Assembly (NCBI GenBank): GCA_041581635.1
Contig: JBFICW010000003.1
Span: forward strand, 1-64,000
DNA from: Porticoccus sp041581635
Lineage (GTDB): Bacteria > Pseudomonadota > Gammaproteobacteria > Pseudomonadales > Porticoccaceae
Reading direction: 5' to 3'
DNA: 64,000 bases
A program made the position numbers and the translations under genes. Position 1 is the stretch's first letter. Each line of letters starts with the position of its first letter. The notes below the pieces were generated by a model. That model made no database searches. It was not told the DNA's origin and saw nothing but the letters and a program-made list of their open reading frames with translations. Shown here piece after piece: positions 36,430 to 45,184 of the stretch.

Positions 36430-37917
36430 ATGGGAAAGGCAATATACAAAACCAGTTTCAGCAAGCGAGATTTCAAGGCTTTTGAGCGTAAATTACACCG
36501 GTGTTTGAATGCGCTTGAATTGCTACTTGAAAGGCCGGGTTTTGGTCAGGGTGAAGCGAGTATTGGCGCGGAGCTTGAGCTGTATCTTCTCGATAGCAAG
36601 GGCGCGCCACTGTTTGATAATGTGGCCATTCAAAAGCAGTATGCAGACCCTCTCCTGACGCTCGAATTAAACCGTTACAACCTTGAATATAACCTAAGCC
36701 CCGTATCGGCTTTGGGTGAGCCCTTTTCTGCCCTTGAACAACAAATGCTCGATGCATTAGATCGGCTGCAAACGCTGGTTTCTCGTCAGCAAGGGTTTGT
36801 CTTGCCAATTGGTATCCTTCCAACGCTCCGGCATGAAGATTATGGTGAAAGTGCGATGACGGATGAGCCTCGTTATCATGCCCTTAAAAATATACTTCAT
36901 CAGATGCGAGACAAGTCATATGGCATTGATATCGATGGGGAGGATGCTCTTCACTTGGTGCAGGGTGATGTAACACTGGAGGGTGCTTGTACCTCTTTTC
37001 AGCTTCATTACCGGATGGATTTGTCTCGATTTTCTCCTCTTTGGAATTGTATCCAGCTGGTTACCCCATTAGTACTTGGTGTGTCAGCCAATTCTCCACT
37101 CCTATTAGGTCACCGTTTGTGGCATGAAACTAGAGTCCCCTTGTTCAGGCAGTCGATTGATGGTTCCAGTAGTATGGGGTATGAGTGGCAGAACCCCGCC
37201 AGAGTGAGTTTTGGTCAAGGGTGGCTGGGTAGTGACCCCATGGCTTTGTTCAGAGAGATGGTCCAGTTGTATCACCCGATGATTCCATTGATGTCGAGAG
37301 AGGATCCCGTCAAGCTCGTTAAGCAAGGTGGAGTTCCACGTCTGGAGGAACTTTGTTTGCACGATGGGACAATTTGGTCATGGAATAGGCCAATTTATGA
37401 TCCCGGGGGCGATGCTCATTTGCGAATTGAAATGCGCGCATTGCCCGCAGGTCCAACACCTGTGGATATGGCGGCAAATGCAGCACTATTCATTGGCTTG
37501 GCAGAAGGCTTAGTTGATAGGATTGACTCGCTTATTTCAGCTCTTCCATTCTCTTATGCAGAGTATAATTTTTATCGGGCCTCTCAGTTTGGATTAAATG
37601 CCAAGATTCTCTGGCCAGATATTTTTCAAAATGGATTGCAGGAAAAATCGCTATCTGAAATTGTATACCAACACTTACCTCTTGCAGCCGAAGGTCTAAA
37701 AAAAATAGGTGTTAGTGATGCTGAGACAAAGCGATTTCTCGCAATCATTGAAGGCCGCCTAAGCCGTGGTCGTAATGGTGCAATGTGGCAATTGACGAAT
37801 TATTCATCTTTATTAGAACGTAACACCAGTAGGCAGGAAGCCTGTCGGAGACTTGTGGTCGCCTACAAGGATCGGTCAGTCACAAACACTCCCGTATCAG
37901 AGTGGGATGATATTTAG
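36430..37917 (+). CDS. GCS2-type glutamate-cysteine ligase-like protein
   Basis: A 495-residue ATP-dependent carboxylate-amine ligase of the GCS2 type. IGAELELYLLDSKG contains the conserved Glu metal ligands near the N-terminus. NRYNLEYNLSP, GDVTLEGACTSFQLHY, and VLGVSANSPLLLG with HLRIEMRALPAGPT further on are the family's active-site blocks. Members attach an amine to the gamma-carboxyl of glutamate; cysteine is only one possible acceptor. ATG 36430 is preferred over GTG 36403 because AAGGAG lies 4-5 bases upstream. It lies between the FMN protein and the aspartoacylase-type gene. True substrate unknown. Confidence 0.82.
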   Translation: MGKAIYKTSFSKRDFKAFERKLHRCLNALELLLERPGFGQGEASIGAELELYLLDSKGAPLFDNVAIQKQYADPLLTLELNRYNLEYNLSPVSALGEPFSALEQQMLDALDRLQTLVSRQQGFVLPIGILPTLRHEDYGESAMTDEPRYHALKNILHQMRDKSYGIDIDGEDALHLVQGDVTLEGACTSFQLHYRMDLSRFSPLWNCIQLVTPLVLGVSANSPLLLGHRLWHETRVPLFRQSIDGSSSMGYEWQNPARVSFGQGWLGSDPMALFREMVQLYHPMIPLMSREDPVKLVKQGGVPRLEELCLHDGTIWSWNRPIYDPGGDAHLRIEMRALPAGPTPVDMAANAALFIGLAEGLVDRIDSLISALPFSYAEYNFYRASQFGLNAKILWPDIFQNGLQEKSLSEIVYQHLPLAAEGLKKIGVSDAETKRFLAIIEGRLSRGRNGAMWQLTNYSSLLERNTSRQEACRRLVVAYKDRSVTNTPVSEWDDI

Positions 37918-38025
37918 ATATCATTACCTAGGACGGTTGTCTTGGTTACTAGAGCTTGTGGTTGAGTGTTAGTCTTATCATGGGAGATAGCTAGCACGAT
38001 AAGTAGATTGTTGAGGGGGGTGTTG

Positions 38026-39093
38026 ATGTCAAATGAAGGGGTGTTTCGGTATTGGGAGAATCCCTTGCCCGAGCAGATTGCACCCACTGTTCCAGCATTT
38101 CTCTCCCAGTTAGGAGGTCCTACTATTCTTCAGATTAGTGGGCGCGACACCGCTCGCTGTAGAGTTGTTGTGACACTGCTACATGGTAATGAGCCCTCTG
38201 GACTCAAGGCGCTTCATCAACTATTACTATCGAGATTTCAACCGGAAGTATCTATTCTGTTTGCCGTTGTTTCTGTTGATGCAGCACTGGCTGAACCATT
38301 ATTTTCACATCGTTTTTTGCCGGGTCAGCGTGATATGAACCGGTTGTTTCGTCCCCCTTTTGATGATCTTCAGAGTTCTATTGCAGAGGAGCTCCTCGAG
38401 AGGATTCATGATGCTCAACCAGAAGCCGTCATCGATATTCATAATACATCGGGGGATGGGCCGGCTTTCGCCGTGTGTGTTGAGCCACACACTCGCTATG
38501 TCGACCTAGCATCACTATTTACGCATAGGTTGATTATTACTGGTCACCGCCTTGGTGCATTGATGGAGGTGGCTGACTTGGGTTGCCCCGTACTCACGGT
38601 GGAATGTGGGGGCTCTAGGCAGGTGCAATCCGATGATATTGCACTACAGGGGCTGATTCGATTTATGACTCAGGTTCAACTTTATACTTCAGTTGCAATT
38701 GAAGAAATGGATGTTTATCACCACCCCGTCCGGTTGGAGCTAAATCAACAAGGTCGCCTGTGTTATGCCGATGAGCCGCAACCGGGTATGGATGTCACTT
38801 TACCTGAGCACATAGATCGCCGAAATTTTGGTGTTGTCAGACCAGATACTTCATTGGCTTGGCTCGGCCCTCAGGGTATGTCCAAACTCCAGGTACTTGA
38901 TGAGTTAGGCCATAACGTCACCAGTAATTTCTTTGTTGAGAGGGATGCCCGGCTTTATCCCAAAACAACCCTTAAGTTATTTATGGCCACCACCAACCCA
39001 GAGATTGCCGTGAGTGACTGTCTATTCTATGCCGTGAAAGAAACAGATCATGACTGGAGTGAAACCGGGGATGATAACGCCGATTGGAAGTAG
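38026..39093 (+). CDS. Succinylglutamate desuccinylase/aspartoacylase family hydrolase
   Basis: A 355-residue zinc-dependent amide hydrolase of the M14-like AstE/AspA family. The zinc ligands are in LLHGNEPSG (HxxE) and the catalytic region DIHNTSGDGPAF supplies the third His. TVECGGSR provides the catalytic Glu region. Members remove acyl groups from N-acyl amino acids. ATG 38026 (MSNEGVFRYW) has a GAGGGGGG site upstream and is preferred over a start 60 bases earlier. Next to a gamma-glutamyl-type ligase, it could hydrolyse or trim the same class of product. Confidence 0.85.
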   Translation: MSNEGVFRYWENPLPEQIAPTVPAFLSQLGGPTILQISGRDTARCRVVVTLLHGNEPSGLKALHQLLLSRFQPEVSILFAVVSVDAALAEPLFSHRFLPGQRDMNRLFRPPFDDLQSSIAEELLERIHDAQPEAVIDIHNTSGDGPAFAVCVEPHTRYVDLASLFTHRLIITGHRLGALMEVADLGCPVLTVECGGSRQVQSDDIALQGLIRFMTQVQLYTSVAIEEMDVYHHPVRLELNQQGRLCYADEPQPGMDVTLPEHIDRRNFGVVRPDTSLAWLGPQGMSKLQVLDELGHNVTSNFFVERDARLYPKTTLKLFMATTNPEIAVSDCLFYAVKETDHDWSETGDDNADWK

Positions 39094-39183
39094 TGGTTTT
39101 TATCAGCCTAGCCAAGATATCTAGCAGGGGCTCTGTAGGTTCTATTTAGTACATGTTGAGGGGTGATTTAATTTCCGGGGCAA

Positions 39184-39894
39184 TTAAATCAAACGATTCA
39201 AATAATTCGGCACCACTTCAGAGGCAAGACCGTAGTGTTGTTCTCTAAATCGAGAACCGTTGTTTGAAGATTTCAAATTTAGTTCAACCGTGTGAGCGCC
39301 TACAGCCTGGGCAATTTCAAAAAAACCGGCTGCCGGGTAGACGTTGCCGGAAGTGCCAATAGCAATGAATAGATCACAGTGGCTCAGCGCATGAGAAATT
39401 TCACGCATATATAGTGGCATCTCTCCGAACCACACAACATGAGGCCGGAGATTGCCCGGCATATTGCAACAATCACATAGTGTTAGGGGAGATGTATCGC
39501 CTCTACATTCATAGGTGTTACCAGATTGTTTGCAGCGAATTTTTAATAGCTCGCCATGCATATGGTAGAGATTATTGCTGCCAGCTCTCTCGTGTAGATT
39601 GTCAATATTTTGGGTAATGAGGGTAAATTCACCAGAAAATCTTTTCTCAAAGTCCGCCAGTGCCATATGAGCCTGATTTGGTTCGATGTGCTCATGAAGC
39701 AGCTGGTTGCGGCGCTGGTTATAGAAGTGGTGAACGGTGTCAGGGTCTTGAATAAAACCTTCAGGTGAGGCTACATCTTCGATACGGTGATTTTCCCATA
39801 GCCCGTCGCTTGCCCTGAAGGTTTGTATTCCTGACTCTGCAGAAATTCCGGCACCCGTTAATAGGACGATTGATTGATAGGGCTGGCGGGACAT
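39184..39894 (-). CDS. cobB: NAD-dependent protein deacylase, CobB type
   Basis: A 236-residue sirtuin that removes acetyl or succinyl groups from lysines, using NAD+. GAGISAESGIQTFR is the NAD motif, TQNIDNLHERAG and HMHGEL supply the catalytic core. The zinc module is degenerate but keeps CDCC before NLRPHVVWFGE. Tyr58 and Arg61 (FYNQR) form the YxxR pair associated with desuccinylase activity in CobB and SIRT5. The start MSRQPYQS is 33 bases inside the longest frame. It is divergent from the arsS-like gene. Confidence 0.92.
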   Translation of the reverse strand: MSRQPYQSIVLLTGAGISAESGIQTFRASDGLWENHRIEDVASPEGFIQDPDTVHHFYNQRRNQLLHEHIEPNQAHMALADFEKRFSGEFTLITQNIDNLHERAGSNNLYHMHGELLKIRCKQSGNTYECRGDTSPLTLCDCCNMPGNLRPHVVWFGEMPLYMREISHALSHCDLFIAIGTSGNVYPAAGFFEIAQAVGAHTVELNLKSSNNGSRFREQHYGLASEVVPNYLNRLI

Positions 39895-40018
39895 TATGAT
39901 TTGCCTTTGTATAGAAGGGTGGCACATTGATCGACTTTTAGATAGATTCTAGCAGACGATTCGGTGGGTCGAGGTAGCCATTGTGGAAAGGTTGGCAGGC
40001 TAAACTTTTTTTGGGCCA

Positions 40019-41047
40019 GTGGGTCACATAGAAAACATATTCTGGCAGAATCCTTTTATGAGAGATACAAGTGCCCTTTTACTCAATACATTGTTAGACA
40101 CCGATTTTCCTCACCTGCATAGATCTACGTTGACTACCTTGCAGGTTAATCTGGGTTACCTTTGTAATCTCAGTTGCACGCACTGCCATGTGAATGCAGG
40201 GCCCAGCCGTACAGAGCTGATGGATCTGACTACTATCAATTTGGTACTCGAGGTCTTGAGAGAAAAAAAACTGACGGCTCTGGATCTCACTGGGGGAGCC
40301 CCAGAGATGAACCCCCATTTTCGCTATCTGGTTACGGAGGCAAGGAAACTGGGGGTGGAGGTTATTGATCGTTGCAACTTAACCATTTTGTTGGAGCCCG
40401 ATTATAACGGATTGGCCCAGTTTCTTGCGGATCAGAAAGTCGTAGTGGTTGCATCATTACCTTGCTACACCGAAAAGAATGTCGCTGAACAGCGTGGTAA
40501 GGGCGTTTTTCAGCAGAGTATCGAAGCACTACAATTGCTCAATAAACTCGGCTATGGTCATGACGAGTCATTACCCCTCAACTTAGTATATAACCCCAAT
40601 GGCGCATTCTTGCCGCCTGATCAGCAGCAATTGGAGACAGAGTATAAAGTAAGGCTCGGCAAAGATTTTGGGATTACCTTTAATCAACTATTTGCCATTA
40701 CCAACATGCCAATTAGTCGTTTTGGCGCTGTGTTGCTGGCCAAAGGTGAGTATGAAAACTATATGCGGCTTCTCAAAGATCATTTCGTTGATCAAAACCT
40801 AAACACGGTTATGTGTCTCAATATGCTCAGCGTTGACTGGCAGGGTAATATTTACGATTGTGATTTTAATCAGATGTTGAATATCCCTATGCAGCTGAAA
40901 ACTAACCATATAGCCTCGGATAGAACCCGTCATTTGCGAGATTTACTTGCGCTTGATCTGCTTAATCAACCCATTGTGACAGCGGATCACTGCTATGGTT
41001 GTACTGCAGGTCAGGGTAGTAGCTGTGGTGGTGCATTGGACTCATGA
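40019..41047 (+). CDS. arsS: Arsenosugar-type radical SAM protein ArsS
   Basis: A 342-residue radical SAM enzyme. The cluster ligands are in GYLCNLSCTHCHVNAGPSR (CxxxCxxC). GGAPEMNPHFRYLV follows the usual GGEP-like position. The C-terminal domain (DUF3641 type) ends with HCYGCTAGQGSSCGGALDS, the Cys-rich motif that contains selenocysteine in some relatives; all positions here are Cys. ArsS-type enzymes are linked to arsenosugar synthesis by radical transfer of a SAM-derived deoxyadenosyl group. GTG 40019 is tentative; ATG 40058 is possible and neither has a strong ribosome site. Two rSAM-associated transferase genes follow, overlapping. Confidence 0.88.
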   Translation: MGHIENIFWQNPFMRDTSALLLNTLLDTDFPHLHRSTLTTLQVNLGYLCNLSCTHCHVNAGPSRTELMDLTTINLVLEVLREKKLTALDLTGGAPEMNPHFRYLVTEARKLGVEVIDRCNLTILLEPDYNGLAQFLADQKVVVVASLPCYTEKNVAEQRGKGVFQQSIEALQLLNKLGYGHDESLPLNLVYNPNGAFLPPDQQQLETEYKVRLGKDFGITFNQLFAITNMPISRFGAVLLAKGEYENYMRLLKDHFVDQNLNTVMCLNMLSVDWQGNIYDCDFNQMLNIPMQLKTNHIASDRTRHLRDLLALDLLNQPIVTADHCYGCTAGQGSSCGGALDS

Positions 41048-41712
41048 AGATTGCTGTCAGTATTATTATTCCGACACTGAATGAAGCATTAGGAATAGAG
41101 TGCTGCCTGAAAAACTTACAACCATTGCGCGAGCAAGGCGTAGAGGTCATTGTCTCCGATGGGGGCAGTACGGATAATACCCGTGAACTAGCAATCTTGT
41201 ACGCAGACAAAGTTATTGAGGCTGATCTGGGTCGGGCGTCGCAAATGAATGCCGGTGCGCTGCTGGCTAATGGCGAGTTTCTCCTATTTTTACATTCAGA
41301 TACTTCCTTGCCGACGGGGTTTTCTGAGGCGTGGTTAACTGGGTTGACGTGGGGGTTTTTCCCGGTAAAGCTGAGCGGGGTTGCGTGGCCGTTTCGTTTG
41401 GTTGAGCGAGCCATCAATATACGCTCACGCTTCTCAGGAATTGGTACAGGGGATCAGGCGCTTTTCATTCGTCGCACCTTGTTTGAATCTATTGGTGGTT
41501 TTGCCAATATTCCCCTGATGGAAGATGTCGAGTTATGCCGACGTTTAAAAGCTGACAGTTGTCCGGTGGTACAGAACAATCCCGTAACCACCTCCAGCCG
41601 TCGTTGGGAGCAAAAAGGCATTATCCGTACGGTCGTGCAAATGTGGCGTTTGCGATTGGCTTATTTGCTGGGAGTTCCACCCCGCAACCTTGTAAAGCAA
41701 TATTATCCTTAA
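41044..41712 (+). CDS. rSAM-associated family 2 glycosyltransferase (TIGR04283 type)
   Basis: A 222-residue GT-A glycosyltransferase. VSIIIPTLNEALGIE opens the nucleotide-sugar fold, VIVSDGGSTDNT follows and the metal-binding DxD is in LLFLHSDTSLP. GTGDQALFIRRTLFE is the acceptor-side motif. This family is repeatedly found next to ArsS-like radical SAM genes. It overlaps the arsS stop by four bases (ATGA) and the next gene by one, so the three are translationally coupled. Sugar and acceptor are not known. Confidence 0.87.
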   Translation: MKIAVSIIIPTLNEALGIECCLKNLQPLREQGVEVIVSDGGSTDNTRELAILYADKVIEADLGRASQMNAGALLANGEFLLFLHSDTSLPTGFSEAWLTGLTWGFFPVKLSGVAWPFRLVERAINIRSRFSGIGTGDQALFIRRTLFESIGGFANIPLMEDVELCRRLKADSCPVVQNNPVTTSSRRWEQKGIIRTVVQMWRLRLAYLLGVPPRNLVKQYYP

Positions 41713-42374
41713 TGGCACAGATACCGAGAAGGGTAGTTAAGTACCCGGATAGTTGTTTGTTGCAGTTTGCAAAAGCGCCTCTATTGGGTTCGGTGAAAAC
41801 CAGACTCGAACCGTCGCTGAATAAAAGTCAGTGTCTGCGGTTGCATGAGTCCCTTGTGGCGCATCAGTTTCTAATCCATCAGGCATCGGCCGTCTCACGC
41901 TTTGAGTTATGGTGTAGCGCTGAGCACAGCTTTTTTAATCGGCTCACCAAAGACACAGATGTTCAGATCAAAATACAACGGGGGCTTACGCTTGGGGATC
42001 GGATGGCGAATGCCTTTGTGGATCGATTAAAGCAATTCAGTCGGGTTGTTATCATTGGTAGCGATTGTCCAGCCCTTCAAGAGGAACACATTGCTCGCGC
42101 ATTGGATGCCTTGGTAGGCGATGTGCCTGCCGTTTTTGGTCCTGCGAAGGATGGTGGTTATGTGTTAATAGGGCTGAACCGCTTTAATCCGACTCTTTTT
42201 GAAGACGTCCCTTGGGGTACTGAAAACGTTATGGATGTGACTCGAAGTCGATTGAAAAATCTCGGCTGGCAGTGGGAAGAATTAGCTCCATTATCAGATA
42301 TAGATCGCCCCGAAGACCTTGTGGAACTGTCAAATTTTGCCAAATTTCATAAACTCCATTCATTGTTTTCGTAA
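41712..42374 (+). CDS. rSAM-associated CofC-like transferase (TIGR04282 type)
   Basis: A 220-residue nucleotidyl/glycosyl transferase-like protein. LLQFAKAPLLGSVKTRLEPSL is the family's opening motif, VIIGSDCPALQEEHI holds the metal-binding Asp, and FGPAKDGGYVLIGL with DVPWGTENVM is the conserved C-terminal block. ATG 41712 overlaps the previous TAA (TAATG), fixing the start. It is the third gene of the arsS-like operon. I see no arsM arsenite methyltransferase in the window, though arsenosugar synthesis would need one. Confidence 0.87.
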   Translation: MAQIPRRVVKYPDSCLLQFAKAPLLGSVKTRLEPSLNKSQCLRLHESLVAHQFLIHQASAVSRFELWCSAEHSFFNRLTKDTDVQIKIQRGLTLGDRMANAFVDRLKQFSRVVIIGSDCPALQEEHIARALDALVGDVPAVFGPAKDGGYVLIGLNRFNPTLFEDVPWGTENVMDVTRSRLKNLGWQWEELAPLSDIDRPEDLVELSNFAKFHKLHSLFS

Positions 42375-42402
42375 CCCTATAATTATAAAGGATTTATTTT
42401 TC

Positions 42403-42431
42403 TTGACGGGATTCAATATTAGGCTTATTTT
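42403..42431 (+). promoter_or_regulatory. Sigma-70 promoter before the PA3496-like gene
   Basis: TTGACG (42403-42408), a 17-base spacer and TATTTT (42426-42431) follow the arsS operon. It may also serve the ccm genes, as no terminator is visible before ccmA. Confidence 0.5.
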
Positions 42432-42500
42432 TCGGAAAATACCCAGTGATCTATTGCTGGGTCGCTGAAGTGGTTGGTATCGAGATGGAGGGATTTCGGT

Positions 42501-42680
42501 ATGAGTGGCGAAGATGCATTAGAAGATGATGATTTTGACCTGGATGACGACACTGAAGAGTCGGGTGTTAAGAAGATTGCTCACTCTGCAGACTCTGACA
42601 TCAGGCGTCGTTTGGAAGACCAGCTTGAAGAGCGGCGTTTGAGGAAAAGTATTCAAGACTTCGATTTTGATCTAGATTAA
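42501..42680 (+). CDS. Small acidic protein, PA3496 family
   Basis: A 59-residue protein with a run of acidic residues (EDDDFDLDDDTEESG) followed by RRRLEDQLEERRLRKSI and FDFDLD at the end. This layout matches the small PA3496 family, reported as possibly involved in envelope integrity. ATG 42501 is chosen because GGAGGG lies 8 bases upstream, rather than an in-frame start 27 bases earlier. It sits between the arsS and ccm operons. Confidence 0.75.
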   Translation: MSGEDALEDDDFDLDDDTEESGVKKIAHSADSDIRRRLEDQLEERRLRKSIQDFDFDLD

Positions 42681-42793
42681 TACCGAGGGTTTGGTCTATT
42701 TGCATTTTGGGTCATGCAAATTACTACGATCTTTTCTCTTATGTACTCAAATTTTTGGCATAATACCGCCTTTGTTCAAGGCCGGGTTATACA

Positions 42794-43435
42794 TTGTCAC
42801 CCCAAACAGTTATTTTTTCATTGGATTCTCTTGCCTTCGAGCGGGATGACAAACTGTTGTTTGCCAATATTAACCTGGCTATTTCTTCAGGTGAAATTGT
42901 TCAAATTGAAGGGCCTAACGGTTGTGGAAAAACAACCTTGCTACGCATTATTTCAACTGCATTAAATCCAACTTCTGGTGAACTACTGTGGCATGGCCAG
43001 CCAGTAACCCGTTGTCGCCTGGAATATTTACAGAACTTATTTTTTTTGGGGCACCAGCCGGGACTTAAGCAGTCACTCTCTCCAGAGGAAAATCTACATT
43101 GGTGGCGTCGAATGAATATTAATGACAGCCAGTTAAGTAACCGAGAGGTGCTCGCCAGTATTGGACTCTGTGGTTACGAGGATGTGCCTTGTTATACCCT
43201 GTCGGCTGGACAGCAACGCCGTGCGGCGTTGGCTAGATTGCTCATCACCAAAGCACCTTTGTGGGTGTTAGATGAGCCGTTTACAGCCATTGATAAGCAA
43301 GGCGTTGCTCAACTCGAACAGTTATTGACGGGGCATGTGGCACGGGGTGGAGTGGTTGTATTGTCCACCCATCAGGATCTGGGAATCGACGGCGTGCGAC
43401 GCATATCCCTACCGTTGCTGGCAGAGGTCGGTTGA
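42794..43435 (+). CDS. ccmA: Cytochrome c maturation ATPase CcmA
   Basis: A 213-residue ABC ATPase of the haem-handling CcmABCD complex. Walker A GPNGCGKT is at 40-47, the signature is TLSAGQQRRAALARL and Walker B is LWVLDEPFTAID. ATP hydrolysis releases holo-CcmE. The start is TTG 42794. It heads a run of seven consecutive ccm genes and overlaps the region just before ccmB. Confidence 0.95.
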   Translation: MSPQTVIFSLDSLAFERDDKLLFANINLAISSGEIVQIEGPNGCGKTTLLRIISTALNPTSGELLWHGQPVTRCRLEYLQNLFFLGHQPGLKQSLSPEENLHWWRRMNINDSQLSNREVLASIGLCGYEDVPCYTLSAGQQRRAALARLLITKAPLWVLDEPFTAIDKQGVAQLEQLLTGHVARGGVVVLSTHQDLGIDGVRRISLPLLAEVG

Positions 43436-43437
43436 TC

Positions 43438-44109
43438 ATGGGGTCGGGATTTTCTGCGATTTTTTATCGGGATTTACTACTGGCTTTTCGTCATAGGGGG
43501 GAAATAGCCAACCCCGTCATTTTCTTCTTTATCGTGGTTACCTTAGTACCCTTGGGTTTGACCCCTGAAGCGAGCCGTCTGGCGGAAATTGCACCGGGTA
43601 TTTTGTGGGTGATGGCGCTTCTGGCATCGTTGTTGTCAGTTGAGGGTTTGTTTCAAAGCGACTATCGAGATGGAACTTTGGAGCAGTTATTGATCTCCCC
43701 ACAGCCCCTCTATCTTATGGTCTTGGCCAAAGTGCTGGTTCATTGGCTTATCACTGGGCTTCCTCTCACTCTTTTGGCACCACTTTTAGGTATGATGCTG
43801 TCTTTACCCAAGGCCGGTTATTTGCCTCTTATTTTGAGCTTGCTTATGGGTACCGCAGTATTAAGTTTGATCGGCGCTATTGGTGCTGCTTTGACGGTAG
43901 CATTGAGAAAAGGTGGATTACTGTTGTCGTTGATAGTGATGCCGCTCTATATGCCAGTTTTGATATTCGGGGCCAATACCGTTCAGCGGGCCGTGGACGG
44001 GTTTTCTGTGGCAGGCCCCATGGCCATTATGGGTGCTTTGCTGGCTGTTTCGTTGTTGATTTCGCCTTTTGCTACTGTTGGCGCACTTCGGGTTAGTATG
44101 CACGGTTAA
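43438..44109 (+). CDS. ccmB: Cytochrome c maturation permease CcmB
   Basis: A 223-residue integral membrane protein with about six hydrophobic segments, matching CcmB. YRDLLLAFRHRGEIANPVIFF opens it and LEQLLISPQPLYLM is a family signature. It pairs with CcmA in the transporter-like complex. ATG 43438 follows the ccmA stop by two bases; a TTG six bases earlier is possible. Confidence 0.94.
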   Translation: MGSGFSAIFYRDLLLAFRHRGEIANPVIFFFIVVTLVPLGLTPEASRLAEIAPGILWVMALLASLLSVEGLFQSDYRDGTLEQLLISPQPLYLMVLAKVLVHWLITGLPLTLLAPLLGMMLSLPKAGYLPLILSLLMGTAVLSLIGAIGAALTVALRKGGLLLSLIVMPLYMPVLIFGANTVQRAVDGFSVAGPMAIMGALLAVSLLISPFATVGALRVSMHG

Positions 44110-44155
44110 AAAACAGGGTTTATATGTTCTTGAGCAGTGAGGATTAAAGACAGAG

Positions 44156-44902
44156 ATGTGGCAATGGTTTCATAGATTAGGGTCGCCGCGCTGGTTCTAT
44201 CAAACTAGTGGTAAGTGGCTGCCGTGGTTGTCTTTACTGGCTGCGATTTTATTAAGTGCTGGTATTGTTTGGGGGCTGGGCTTTGCTCCTGAAGATGCCA
44301 AGCAGGGCAATAGTTTTCGAATCATTTACATTCATGTTCCGGCCTCTTTTCTAGCCTTGGCTGGTTATTATGTCATGGCTATTGCGGGTGCCATTGGACT
44401 TATCTGGAAAATGAAACTGGCTGATATGGTGATGAAGTCGGCGGCACCAATAGGTGCAATACTGACTTTTGTGGCCTTGGTGACAGGTTCAATATGGGGC
44501 AAGCCAACGTGGGGAACCTATTGGGTTTGGGATGCTCGAATTACCTCTATGCTGGTTTTGTTTTTTCTGTACCTAGGGGTGATTGCACTGCAATATTCCT
44601 ATACGAGCCAGGATGCTGCCAGTAAGTCCAGTGCGGTGCTATCGCTTGTAGGAATGGTGAATATTCCCATCATCTACAAATCAGTGGATTGGTGGTATAC
44701 ATTGCACCAGCCCGCCACCATCAAGTTCACTGAAGCACCCTCTATGCATCCGGATATGTTTCACCCGCTCTTGGTGATGATTCTGGGATTCTACTGTTTT
44801 TATGCGGTGGTGTTGATTCTTAACACCAGAGTAGAAATTCTATATCGTGAACGCAGGACGCGGTGGGTGCTGGACATGTTGCTAAATTCTAGAAAAGGGT
44901 AG
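44156..44902 (+). CDS. ccmC: Haem handling protein CcmC
   Basis: A 248-residue membrane protein that loads haem onto CcmE. The tryptophan-rich haem motif is TWGTYWVWDARITSML, flanked by membrane helices carrying conserved His (YIHVPAS and LHQPATIKF). The length matches E. coli CcmC (245). It lies between ccmB and ccmD. Confidence 0.96.
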   Translation: MWQWFHRLGSPRWFYQTSGKWLPWLSLLAAILLSAGIVWGLGFAPEDAKQGNSFRIIYIHVPASFLALAGYYVMAIAGAIGLIWKMKLADMVMKSAAPIGAILTFVALVTGSIWGKPTWGTYWVWDARITSMLVLFFLYLGVIALQYSYTSQDAASKSSAVLSLVGMVNIPIIYKSVDWWYTLHQPATIKFTEAPSMHPDMFHPLLVMILGFYCFYAVVLILNTRVEILYRERRTRWVLDMLLNSRKG

Positions 44903-44908
44903 TAGTTA

Positions 44909-45127
44909 ATGTTCCAGTTCGATAGTTTAAATGAGTTTATACAAATGGGTGGTCATGGCCCTTATGTATGGGCTTCTTATGTGATCTCACTGGCTGTGCT
45001 AGTGTGGTTGATAGTAAGCCCTCTATTGCGTAAGCGAAAGCTTATTCAGGAGGTTGTTAGAGAGCAGTGTAGAGAGGCTGCACGTCAATCTAACGCTGTT
45101 TCAGTTGAACATATTCCCCAAGGGTAA
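44909..45127 (+). CDS. ccmD: Haem exporter protein CcmD
   Basis: A 72-residue single-pass membrane protein. FIQMGGHGPYVWASYVISL, with the GGHGxYVWxxY motif, is the family signature, and a basic cytoplasmic tail follows. CcmD stabilises the CcmABC-CcmE complex. It starts 6 bases after ccmC. Confidence 0.94.
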   Translation: MFQFDSLNEFIQMGGHGPYVWASYVISLAVLVWLIVSPLLRKRKLIQEVVREQCREAARQSNAVSVEHIPQG

Positions 45128-45184
45128 GCGTAATAAATAGGATTACTTTCCTGCCGTTACAATCCCAATATTGAAGAGATAGTT

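Noticed and set aside
40969..41047. Selenocysteine in ArsS
   Set aside because: The C-terminal motif uses Cys codons, and no in-frame TGA lies within the gene before its true stop.
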